From CAYXFD01 sp964464175 (lineage in GTDB: Bacteria; Cloacimonadota; Cloacimonadia; Cloacimonadales; JAJBBL01), in the NCBI GenBank assembly GCA_964464175.1, contig CAYXFD010000031.1, positions 1 to 30,449 of the forward strand: 30,449 nt of DNA. The letters are read 5' to 3'. Positions 16,141 through 23,870 of the stretch are shown here, one piece after another (the first letter of the stretch is position 1; each line of letters opens with the position of its first letter). A program made the translations under genes and the position numbers. Below the pieces are notes generated by a model that saw only the letters and a list, made by a program, of their open reading frames with translations, ran no database searches and was not told where the DNA came from.

Positions 16141-16549
16141 ATTTATCAGGCTGGATAAAGCAAGTTATTTTTCCGGAAACTATCATCAATGATCACCAAA
16201 ACTAAACTTTCAACCTCTTTTGGAGATAGATTCTCTTTTCTTTTCATTAATGCTTAGAAATGAGCTACCAGGTTACGGAATGTGAGAGTAGAAGAGAAGA
16301 AAGAGGTTTTATGTTGTTAATTTACCGGGAGATTTTCTGAGACAGGTCAAAAGATCAGAGGTTTTGTTAGTTTTGTTGCTCTAAAAAAATGGACTGCTTT
16401 ATCATTATCCCCCGTTCAGGTGTCTTTGGGGTGACGGGCGGGAATAGAAATAACCGTCTCTTTACCGGCTGGAGTAAGGAAGAGAAACCTTTTTCTTGAC
16501 TCAATTTAACTCCCTTACAACCCTGTGTCTCCGTATCAAGGAGGAGACT
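16141..16549. other. Intergenic region between divergent operons
   Basis: About 400 bases separate the divergent ribH operon and the hydrolase gene. I see no gene or RNA here. CCCGTTCA and TGACGGG near 16400-16435 could pair weakly around a G-rich loop. TTGACT at 16496-16501 lacks a good -10 at 17 bases, so the promoter of the hydrolase gene is not resolved. Confidence 0.35.
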
Positions 16550-18079
16550 ATGATTCGAGTTAAAACATTATTACTGCTTATCATTTTGCTAAGCGGATCG
16601 ATTTTTCTCTCTGCTTCTGATTTCCAAAGAGCTCTTGCCCATTTTTGTTCAGACAGTACGATCGAGCCTGATTCACTATACTCGCTGCTCAATTCATTCG
16701 TTCCCTATCAACAACCGGAGGAACTGGAGGTTTTGCTCAAGGAATCTCATGTAATAAACGATACAATACATGCACCCTTCTACTACTATCTTCCTTCCGG
16801 ATACGAGTCAGGGAAGAAAACACCTCTTCTGATTTATCTGCATGGTGGTGTTTCACGTTCTGAATTCCTTGAAGAATATGGAGAGAGACTGCAGGATAAT
16901 CCTTTTCTCTTGGCTGCTGCTGCAAGAAACTGGATATCGCTTTTTCCTCTTGGTAACTTTCATACAGCCTGGTGGACAGAAACAGGAATAAATAATATTA
17001 AGTATCAGATCCGCTTTCTCAAAGAATACTACAATATTGATGATGACCGGATCTTTCTGACCGGTTTCTCAGATGGAGGATCGGCAGCCTTCCATTTCAG
17101 CCTTCTTTCTCCTGAGGATTTTGCGGCTTTCTATCCCTTGAGCGGGAATATGTTGGTCGGTTCAGCTGTCACCGGCATTCCCGTCTATCCCCGAAATATG
17201 AGTAACCGCTATCTCAGGGCGGTAAATACCGATTTGGATGGATTGTATCCCGCAGAAAAGATGAGACTGATGATCGCAACTGCTCAAGAGATGGATGCCA
17301 ATATCTTTTATCAGGAATATCATGGAATTGGGCATACCTACGAATATCAGGAGACCGATCTTCCCCTGATGTTCTCAGATATGGAGAAGCAGGTAAGAAA
17401 TGTTTTCCAGCCTGCTGTCCAGTGGGAAGCGAATTCAATCTCATGGGGGAGATGCGACTGGCTGCAGATAGTGGAGTTAGATACTCTCCAAACTAAACAA
17501 GAATGGCATAAACAGCAGACACTTTTATTGCCGGAAGACAGGATTCTCTTCGGTTTTATCGAAGATGACAGCTATGAAGAATATGGGGTAAGAATAGGCT
17601 CGGTAAATGAAGATTCGGTTGTTGATGAAATGGGATTGATGACTGGAGATATAATAATTGCCATGGATGGTGATTTTACCGAAACAATTGAGGAACTGAT
17701 CACTGTCAGGGATAACAAAAAGAGGGGAGATAGTTTCACTTTGACTATAAAACGGGGAGCAGAAGAGTATATCTTGCCCGGGCAGTTCCCTCCCATAACC
17801 TATCAGGAATTGTTTGCTTATGAGGAGAAATCGGGAGCTGTCAGAGGCGTTTTTCGGGCTAATTCATTCATTTTGGAAACCTCTCTGGTTGCCGCAATAG
17901 CTGTTTATATTCATCCCGGAATGATAAATCTCGACTTACCAGTGAAAGTAATCATTAATGGAGAAGAGTTGTTTAACGATATGGTTGATATTGACCGGGA
18001 GTTCCTGACCGAAAACTTCAGGAAAAATCGTGACCGTTCCGCTCTGTGGGTCAACAAGATCATTATTGATGTACCCTGA
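16550..18079 (+). CDS. Exported alpha/beta hydrolase with a C-terminal PDZ-like domain
   Basis: The ATG at 16550, with AAGGAGGAG 5 bases before it, gives 509 residues; the in-frame TTG at 16496 has no such site. A signal peptide covers about 1-23. The hydrolase domain (about 70-290) has LLIYLHGGVS at the oxyanion region, nucleophile Ser174 in the elbow GFSDGG, and likely catalytic His262 in GIGHTYEY. This resembles esterase or PHB-depolymerase/feruloyl-esterase-like folds; the substrate is unknown. A PDZ-like domain follows at about 345-415 (VRIGSVNEDSVVDEMGLMTGDIIIAMDG). The last 90 residues are beta-rich without a named family. It is probably periplasmic or surface-exposed. It stands alone, divergent from the ribH operon. 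Confidence 0.75.
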   Translation: MIRVKTLLLLIILLSGSIFLSASDFQRALAHFCSDSTIEPDSLYSLLNSFVPYQQPEELEVLLKESHVINDTIHAPFYYYLPSGYESGKKTPLLIYLHGGVSRSEFLEEYGERLQDNPFLLAAAARNWISLFPLGNFHTAWWTETGINNIKYQIRFLKEYYNIDDDRIFLTGFSDGGSAAFHFSLLSPEDFAAFYPLSGNMLVGSAVTGIPVYPRNMSNRYLRAVNTDLDGLYPAEKMRLMIATAQEMDANIFYQEYHGIGHTYEYQETDLPLMFSDMEKQVRNVFQPAVQWEANSISWGRCDWLQIVELDTLQTKQEWHKQQTLLLPEDRILFGFIEDDSYEEYGVRIGSVNEDSVVDEMGLMTGDIIIAMDGDFTETIEELITVRDNKKRGDSFTLTIKRGAEEYILPGQFPPITYQELFAYEEKSGAVRGVFRANSFILETSLVAAIAVYIHPGMINLDLPVKVIINGEELFNDMVDIDREFLTENFRKNRDRSALWVNKIIIDVP

Positions 18080-18104
18080 CACAGTTGTTCCTTTTCCTGA
18101 ATTT

Positions 18105-18155
18105 TTATCAGACAGCTACCGATACATTATCCGGATAGATAATGAGAGCTGATAA
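18105..18155 (+). other. Two-tier stem-loop after the hydrolase gene
   Basis: TTATCAG (18105-18111) pairs with CTGATAA (18149-18155), and inside it CATTATC (18125-18131) pairs with GATAATG (18138-18144). It lies 26 bases after the stop. There is no T-run, so it may be a processing or weak termination structure. Confidence 0.4.
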
Positions 18156-18273
18156 TCTATTACTTTGAAAACATAACCTCCTAATGAGGCAGTGGTGTCG
18201 TACAAAGAGTTCGGAATGCCATCAATGATGAGTATGAGCTCCTGAAAAAAGTTCAAGAGAGAGTGAGAGATAA

Positions 18274-20634
18274 TTGAAGATATCAGTCCGGAATTTAGTA
18301 GAGTTTGTTTATCGCAGCGGAGATATTTCCTTTGAGTTTAGCGGCACTTCCAGAAATTTAGCCGGGATAAAAGGACATCAAAAGATACAGAAAAGCCGGG
18401 GAGCAGGATATCAGGCAGAAGTTACCTTAGAGCATTCTTTTATTTTAGACGGGATGACTATCTCGGTAGGGGGCAGGATTGACGGTCTCTGGGAAACAGA
18501 GGATGGTCTGGTTCTGGAGGAGATAAAGACAACCACCCTTCCTCTTGAGGAGATCCTCGCCGATTCTTTCTTTCTTCATTGGGCTCAGGTCAGGACTTAT
18601 GCTTTTATCTATATGAACAACGAAGGTCTGGAGCAGATAGATATCCAGTTAACCTATTTCAACATTGATAATAAAAAGACAAAGGAGTTTAGAAGAGCGA
18701 TCTCCTGCGAGGAAGCGAAAGCATATTTTGCAGAGCTGATAAAGCTCTATCTCTCTTTTGCCCGGACTATCGAGAATCGTAAGAAGATAAGAGACCTCTC
18801 CGCAGCTTCACTCACCTTCCCTTTTCCCGAATATCGACCAGGACAGAGATCTCTGGCAGTTGAGGTCTATAAAACCATAGATAAAAGTGAACGTTTCTTT
18901 TTTCAGGCTGCGACCGGTATTGGTAAGACTGCCGCAGTCATCTTCCCGGCGGTCAAGGCATTAGGGAGAGAGTTATCCGATAAGGTATTCTATCTGACAG
19001 CCAAAACAATGGGGAAAAGTATCGCCGAACAATGTCTTGGACTGCTGATGAAACAAGGACTGAACTCCCTGACTGTAACGATAACGGCTAAGGAGAAGAT
19101 ATGTTTTGAGCCCGATGCAGCCTGTCATCCCGATGAATGCAAATATGCCAAGGGTTATTACGACCGATTAAGAGAGGCTGTCAGGGAGGGATTAGAACAA
19201 GATCTGGTAACAAGGCAAAAGATAGTTGAATTGTCTCAAAAGCACCGTATCTGTCCTTTCGAGTTCACTCTTGACCTGGCTCTCTGGGCTGATTTTATTA
19301 TTTGTGATTATAACTATGCCTTTGATCCGCGTGTCTATCTGAGACGCTTTTTTCAGGAACAGCAGGATTCATATACTTTCCTGATCGATGAAGCTCATAA
19401 TCTTGTTGACCGCTCACGGGAGATGCACTCAGCAGAACTGTTCAAAAAAGAGTATCTGGTGCTCCGCAAGAAAATCAGAGATGTTTCAGCATCTTTTGCT
19501 AAGCATCTCACTAAACTCAATAACTATTTTCTCTCTTTGAAGAAAGAGCTTGAAGCTGCAGCCCAAGAAGCAATTGTATTGAAAGAGATCCCGGAAGAGC
19601 TTATCGGGCTTTTACGTAAATTCTGTTATACCGCTGAACCTCTTTTAGTTAAAGATGTTTGCGGAGAAAACAAAGAAGAACTGCTGAAGCTTTATTTTGA
19701 GACCTCTGCCTTTTTACGAATATCCGAACTGTTTGATCAACACTTTGTCTTCTACTACGATAAAAGAGGGAAGAATGATGTCAGGATAAAGATATTCTGT
19801 CTTGATCCTTCGCAGCTAATGAAAGAGAACCTGAAGAAGGCTAAAGCTGCCGTATTCTTTTCGGCAACCATGACCCCATTATCCTATTTTATCGAACTAT
19901 TAGGGGGAGAAGAGGAAGACAGAAGGATAGTTGTTAACTCTCCTTTTCCCCAGGAAAACAGAGCCGTAATAATCTGTCCCCAGATAGTAACTCTCTACAA
20001 AAAAAGAACTGAAACGAGACAGGAACTCGTGGAATACTTGAAAGCTGCTCTCTCTGCCAAAAAAGGGAACTATCTTGTTTACTTCTCATCATATCAATAT
20101 ATGAATCAGGTCTTAGAGGTTTACTCCCGGGGAGAGGATCGGGAGATGTTCCTAAAGATAGTGCAGAAACAGGATATGACCGAAGAAGCAAGAGAAGAAT
20201 TCCTGAGGCAATTTCATAACCGGAAAGAGAGAAACACCCTCGGATTTGCTGTTTTAGGGGGAGTCTTCGGAGAAGGTATCGATCTGCTGGGAGAGAGTTT
20301 AATCGGTGCCCTTATTGTTGGTGTCGGGCTACCTCAGATCTCTTTGGAACAGGAGTTGATCAAGGATTTTTTTCAGGAGAAAAACAGCAGAGGCTTTGAT
20401 TATGCTTATCGCTTCCCCGGGATGAACAGGATACTACAAGCTGCCGGGAGGGTCATCAGATCAGAGAAGGATAAAGGGGTTATTATTCTATTTGATAAAA
20501 GATTCTCTTACCGGAATTATAAAGAACTTTTCCCTCAGGAATGGCAGCATTGCCTTTTCGTCAATTCGCCCGCTTTCTTGAAAACGATTTTGCAGCAATT
20601 CTGGGGAGAGAAAACTCCGGAAACAAGAGATTAA
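18274..20634 (+). CDS. RecB/Cas4-like nuclease fused to a DinG/XPD-type FeS helicase
   Basis: A 786-residue fusion. The only usable start is TTG at 18274: an in-frame TAA directly precedes it and the next in-frame ATG is 60 codons in. The first 180 residues show a PD-(D/E)XK nuclease of the RecB/Cas4 type: GRIDG (Asp70), LEEIK (Glu83, Lys85), and the QxxxY motif QVRTY (Gln105, Tyr109). The superfamily 2 helicase follows: Walker A ATGIGKT (213-219), the FeS-cluster cysteines 277, 284, 289 and 327, and DEAH (373-376). Motif VI is QAAGRVIRS near the C-terminus. It should unwind DNA 5'-3' and cut it, probably in repair. It stands alone between unrelated genes. Function beyond the domains is inferred. 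Confidence 0.9.
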   Translation: MKISVRNLVEFVYRSGDISFEFSGTSRNLAGIKGHQKIQKSRGAGYQAEVTLEHSFILDGMTISVGGRIDGLWETEDGLVLEEIKTTTLPLEEILADSFFLHWAQVRTYAFIYMNNEGLEQIDIQLTYFNIDNKKTKEFRRAISCEEAKAYFAELIKLYLSFARTIENRKKIRDLSAASLTFPFPEYRPGQRSLAVEVYKTIDKSERFFFQAATGIGKTAAVIFPAVKALGRELSDKVFYLTAKTMGKSIAEQCLGLLMKQGLNSLTVTITAKEKICFEPDAACHPDECKYAKGYYDRLREAVREGLEQDLVTRQKIVELSQKHRICPFEFTLDLALWADFIICDYNYAFDPRVYLRRFFQEQQDSYTFLIDEAHNLVDRSREMHSAELFKKEYLVLRKKIRDVSASFAKHLTKLNNYFLSLKKELEAAAQEAIVLKEIPEELIGLLRKFCYTAEPLLVKDVCGENKEELLKLYFETSAFLRISELFDQHFVFYYDKRGKNDVRIKIFCLDPSQLMKENLKKAKAAVFFSATMTPLSYFIELLGGEEEDRRIVVNSPFPQENRAVIICPQIVTLYKKRTETRQELVEYLKAALSAKKGNYLVYFSSYQYMNQVLEVYSRGEDREMFLKIVQKQDMTEEAREEFLRQFHNRKERNTLGFAVLGGVFGEGIDLLGESLIGALIVGVGLPQISLEQELIKDFFQEKNSRGFDYAYRFPGMNRILQAAGRVIRSEKDKGVIILFDKRFSYRNYKELFPQEWQHCLFVNSPAFLKTILQQFWGEKTPETRD

Positions 20635-20906
20635 GCCCAGAACAGGAATTTTTCGCGTTTAACCGTACTGTAACAAGGAAATGTTTTTTGAAATGTTACG
20701 CGCCGGCAGTACTCTGTTTGGATTAGTATTCAAGACTATATCTCAATCTACAAATGGTCTTCGCTTCAATCTAAGGATGAGAGTTGTTAATAGCTGTTTG
20801 AACAGACCTTTGCCTTAGTTTGAGATTTTATGGTAGTTACTTGATAAAGTTCTTGACCATTAGAGAGAAAGGGAGTTTTTTGCTCTAAAAAAAAATTGGA
20901 GGAATA

Positions 20907-21809
20907 GTGGATATAAGGAAATTGGACGATATGTTCGAGTATCTGAAAACTCGTCCCCGAAAAAGATTAGTTGTAGCCTATGGTCAGGATGAACATACCA
21001 TTGGAGCCGTTCATCTGGCAGTAACGATGGGGTTGATCGATGCAACTATTGTCGGAGATGAAACCAAGATCAAAAAACTATGCGATAAGAAGGGTTTTGA
21101 CTGTTCTGTTTTTCAGATAGTTAATGAAAAGAATGAAGCCAAATCAGGAGTAGTGGCGGTTGACCTGATCAACAAAGGCAAAGGTGACTTTGTGATGAAA
21201 GGGTTGATCAGCACCGATAAATATATGAGAGCTATCCTGAATAAAGAAAGCGGGCTCTTACCCCCCGGCGGGACCTTAAGTCATATCTCGGTCATGGAAT
21301 GTCCTAATTATCACAAATTACTAATAGCCTCAGACGTAGCGGTAATCCCGGCTCCTGATCTGAAACAGAAGATAGCGATTGCCAACTATCTGGTAAGTGC
21401 AGCAAAATCATTAGGGATAGACAAACCGAAGATAGCTGTTATCAGTGCAACGGAGAAAGTGAATTATAAAATGGAATCATGTGTCGATGGAGCAATACTT
21501 TCGAAAATGGCTCAGAGAGGTCAGATCAAAGACGCGATCATTGATGGTCCCTTTGCTCTTGATGTCGCCATAGATAAAGAGAGTGCCGAAATCAAAGGGA
21601 TAGATAGTGTCGTTGCCGGTGATGCTGACTGTCTTCTGTTTCCCAGTATTGAGGCAGGGAATGTTTTTTATAAGGCAGTAACTAAGTTAGCGAACGGAGA
21701 AGTAGGAGCTTATGTGGTAGGAGCGAAATCTCCGGCTATCCTTCCTTCCCGCGGAGATAATGAAAAGAGTAAGCTTTACTCGATAGCCCTTTCAGCGCTT
21801 TATGCCTGA
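20907..21809 (+). CDS. ptb: Phosphate acyltransferase (phosphate butyryltransferase-like)
   Basis: A 300-residue member of the PTA/PTB family, which exchanges CoA for phosphate on a short acyl group. GTG at 20907 is the start, with TTGGAGG 5 bases upstream. The fold is shown by FVMKGLISTDKYMRA, the substrate loop LLPPGGTLSHISVME, IDGPFALDVA and the C-terminal DCLLFPSIEAGN. The length and these segments favour Ptb over the longer acetyl-specific Pta. No butyrate or acetate kinase gene is beside it; rpiB follows after 106 bases. The acyl chain preferred cannot be told from sequence alone. It may act in amino-acid or branched-chain acyl-CoA fermentation, which suits the inferred anaerobic host. 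Confidence 0.85.
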   Translation: MDIRKLDDMFEYLKTRPRKRLVVAYGQDEHTIGAVHLAVTMGLIDATIVGDETKIKKLCDKKGFDCSVFQIVNEKNEAKSGVVAVDLINKGKGDFVMKGLISTDKYMRAILNKESGLLPPGGTLSHISVMECPNYHKLLIASDVAVIPAPDLKQKIAIANYLVSAAKSLGIDKPKIAVISATEKVNYKMESCVDGAILSKMAQRGQIKDAIIDGPFALDVAIDKESAEIKGIDSVVAGDADCLLFPSIEAGNVFYKAVTKLANGEVGAYVVGAKSPAILPSRGDNEKSKLYSIALSALYA

Positions 21810-21915
21810 TCCGCTATTCTTTAGCATAAATTAACAGAGATTCTGTATCTAATGAACAGTGAGTGAGCCTAAAACCGTCAACCAATAAACAGAAAACCGA
21901 TTTTTTGGAGTAGCC

Positions 21916-22365
21916 ATGAGATTAGTTTTAGCAGCAGACCATGCCGGATTTGAAATGAAAGAGTTTTTAAAAGAATTTTTACAGAAAGAACATGAGGTTC
22001 TTGATGTAGGGACTGGCAGTATTGACCCGGTTGATTATGCCCCTATCTCGATCAAAGCTGCGGAAAAAGTAGCTGAGGGTAGCTATAACAGCGCAATTAT
22101 CATCTGCGGTACCGGAATAGGGAGTTCAATCGCAGCAAATAAAGTAAAGGGGATTAGAGCAGCTCTCTGCCATTCTCCGGTCTTTGCCAGACTGAGCCGC
22201 GAGCACAATGACGCTAATATTCTTGTGTTACCGGGTAGATTTTTAGCGAATCCTACAGCTCAAGAGGTAGTGGAAGTCTTCTTAAGAACGGAGTTCAGTA
22301 ATGAAGAGCGACACAAAAGACGTATCGAACAGATAAAACAATACGAAGAGGGAGAAGAGTTATGA
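21916..22365 (+). CDS. rpiB: Ribose 5-phosphate isomerase B
   Basis: A 149-residue enzyme that interconverts ribose 5-phosphate and ribulose 5-phosphate. It has the family motifs AADHAGFEMK (Asp8, His9), the catalytic-cysteine loop ICGTGIGSSIAANK, and CHSPVFARLSREHNDANIL. GGAG precedes the ATG by 6 bases. Its stop overlaps the glyA start as ATGA, so the two are coupled. rpiB-glyA is a recurring neighbourhood in bacteria. LacAB-type sugar-phosphate isomerases are the main alternative, but the glyA linkage favours RpiB. Confidence 0.94.
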   Translation: MRLVLAADHAGFEMKEFLKEFLQKEHEVLDVGTGSIDPVDYAPISIKAAEKVAEGSYNSAIIICGTGIGSSIAANKVKGIRAALCHSPVFARLSREHNDANILVLPGRFLANPTAQEVVEVFLRTEFSNEERHKRRIEQIKQYEEGEEL

Positions 22366-23672
22366 AACATATCAGATCACAAGATCCGGAAGTTTTTGAA
22401 GCTATCTTGAATGAAATCAAAAGACAAACTGAAAACCTTGAACTGATTGCTTCCGAGAACTTTGTTTCTCGGGCAGTTTTAGAGGCAGCCGGTTCAGTTC
22501 TTACTAATAAATACGCCGAAGGTTATCCCTATCGATGGAGTAAAAAAACAGGACAGATAAACTACAAGCTTTACGGCAGGTATTACGGTGGATGTGAAAA
22601 TGTTGATGTAGTAGAAAGAATTGCGATCGAAAGAGCAAAAGAGCTATTCGGAGCAGAGCATGCCAATGTTCAGCCACATTCCGGCTCCCAAGCCAATATG
22701 GCAGCTTACTTTGCCCTGGTACAGCCCGGAGATACTGTTCTTTCTCTGGAATTAGCTCACGGAGGTCATCTGACGCATGGACACCCTTTGAGTTTTTCAG
22801 GTGCTCTCTATAACATAATCCATTATGGGGTAAATGAAGAGACTGAGGTTTTTGACTATAACCATCTGATGAAACTTGCTCAGGAAGTGAAACCAAAAAT
22901 GATCTTAGCCGGGGCAAGTGCCTATCCGAGAGCAATGGATTTCCAGAAATTCAGAGAGATCGCTGATAGTGTCGGAGCTTCCCTGATGGTCGATATGGCT
23001 CATATTGCCGGGCTTGTTGCTGCCGGCTTGCACCAAAGTCCCATACCTTTTGCCGATGTAGTTACCACTACGACTCACAAGACTTTGCGAGGACCAAGGG
23101 CAGGTCTGATCCTCTGTAAAGAAAAACATGCCAAAGAGATAGATAAGCAGGTATTTCCCGGAGTTCAGGGCGGACCATTAATGCATATCATTGCAGCCAA
23201 AGCGGTAGCTTTCAAAGAAGCTCTTTCCCCTGAGTTCAAAGAGTATCAGAAACAGGTAAAGAAGAATGCTGCAGCCTTAGCGGAAGCCCTGAAAGACCTG
23301 AGTATGAATCTTGTTTCCGGAGGTACAGATACCCATCTGATGCTCATCAATCTCGGTACAGAAGAGGAGGGCGGTCCTTCTGGCAAGGTTATGGAAGGTG
23401 CTTTAGATAAGGCATCAATAACGGCTAACAAGAATACGGTACCCTTCGATACCAGAACTCCCTTTGTCGCTTCCGGCATCCGGCTCGGTACTCCGGCTGT
23501 TACATCCCGGAACATGAAAGAGGCTGAGATGAAAATCATAGCCGGTTTCATCAAACGGGTTTATGATAGTTATGACAATGAGGAAAGCTTAGAGGTTATC
23601 AAAAAAGAGGTTAATACCTTCTGCAGTCAATACCCGCTCTATGACGAAATCTTAAAGGAACTCGGAGAATAG
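22362..23672 (+). CDS. glyA: Serine hydroxymethyltransferase
   Basis: A 436-residue PLP enzyme that converts serine and tetrahydrofolate to glycine and methylene-tetrahydrofolate, the main one-carbon source. The PLP lysine is Lys240 in TTTTHKTLRGPRAG. ELIASENFVS, VQPHSGSQANMA and LAHGGHLTHG are family signatures. Compared with the E. coli protein (EGYPGKRYYGGCE), residues 57-72 hold an insertion of about 14 residues between EGYP and RYYGGCE, which explains much of the extra length. The start overlaps rpiB by 4 bases and has GGGAGAAGAG upstream. No folate or glycine riboswitch is seen. Confidence 0.96.
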   Translation: MKHIRSQDPEVFEAILNEIKRQTENLELIASENFVSRAVLEAAGSVLTNKYAEGYPYRWSKKTGQINYKLYGRYYGGCENVDVVERIAIERAKELFGAEHANVQPHSGSQANMAAYFALVQPGDTVLSLELAHGGHLTHGHPLSFSGALYNIIHYGVNEETEVFDYNHLMKLAQEVKPKMILAGASAYPRAMDFQKFREIADSVGASLMVDMAHIAGLVAAGLHQSPIPFADVVTTTTHKTLRGPRAGLILCKEKHAKEIDKQVFPGVQGGPLMHIIAAKAVAFKEALSPEFKEYQKQVKKNAAALAEALKDLSMNLVSGGTDTHLMLINLGTEEEGGPSGKVMEGALDKASITANKNTVPFDTRTPFVASGIRLGTPAVTSRNMKEAEMKIIAGFIKRVYDSYDNEESLEVIKKEVNTFCSQYPLYDEILKELGE

Positions 23673-23733
23673 TAGGGTAGTCAGTTAGGGGGGGATTTCT
23701 CTTTGTTTGTTATCTCTAACGCTCAAACGGTCA

Positions 23734-23770
23734 GGCAAATAAATCTGCACAGATTGCATGTCATTTTGCC
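23734..23770 (+). promoter_or_regulatory. Dyad next to the promoter of the secreted-protein gene
   Basis: GGCAAA (23734-23739) and TTTGCC (23765-23770) enclose AATCTG-CA-CAGATT (23742-23755). The outer arm ends 2 bases before a -35 box, which is where an activator or repressor could bind. It could equally be an attenuating or terminating structure after glyA, though it lacks a T-run. Confidence 0.4.
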
Positions 23771-23772
23771 GC

Positions 23773-23801
23773 TTGACAAAAGAACAGTAATGATGTTATT
23801 T
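23773..23801 (+). promoter_or_regulatory. Promoter of the secreted-protein gene
   Basis: TTGACA (23773-23778) and TTATTT (23796-23801) are spaced by 17 bases, about 70 bases before the start codon. The -35 is a perfect consensus match and the -10 is fair. Confidence 0.6.
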
Positions 23802-23870
23802 TGCATTGAATGGAATTAAGTATCTGATGAAGATGTTTATTAACTCAAATAGCAATAAAAGGAGTTAGCT

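Noticed and set aside
16089..16549. FMN riboswitch upstream of ribH
   Set aside because: The conserved FMN-element blocks are not present on the minus strand, and the likely promoter leaves a leader too short to hold one.
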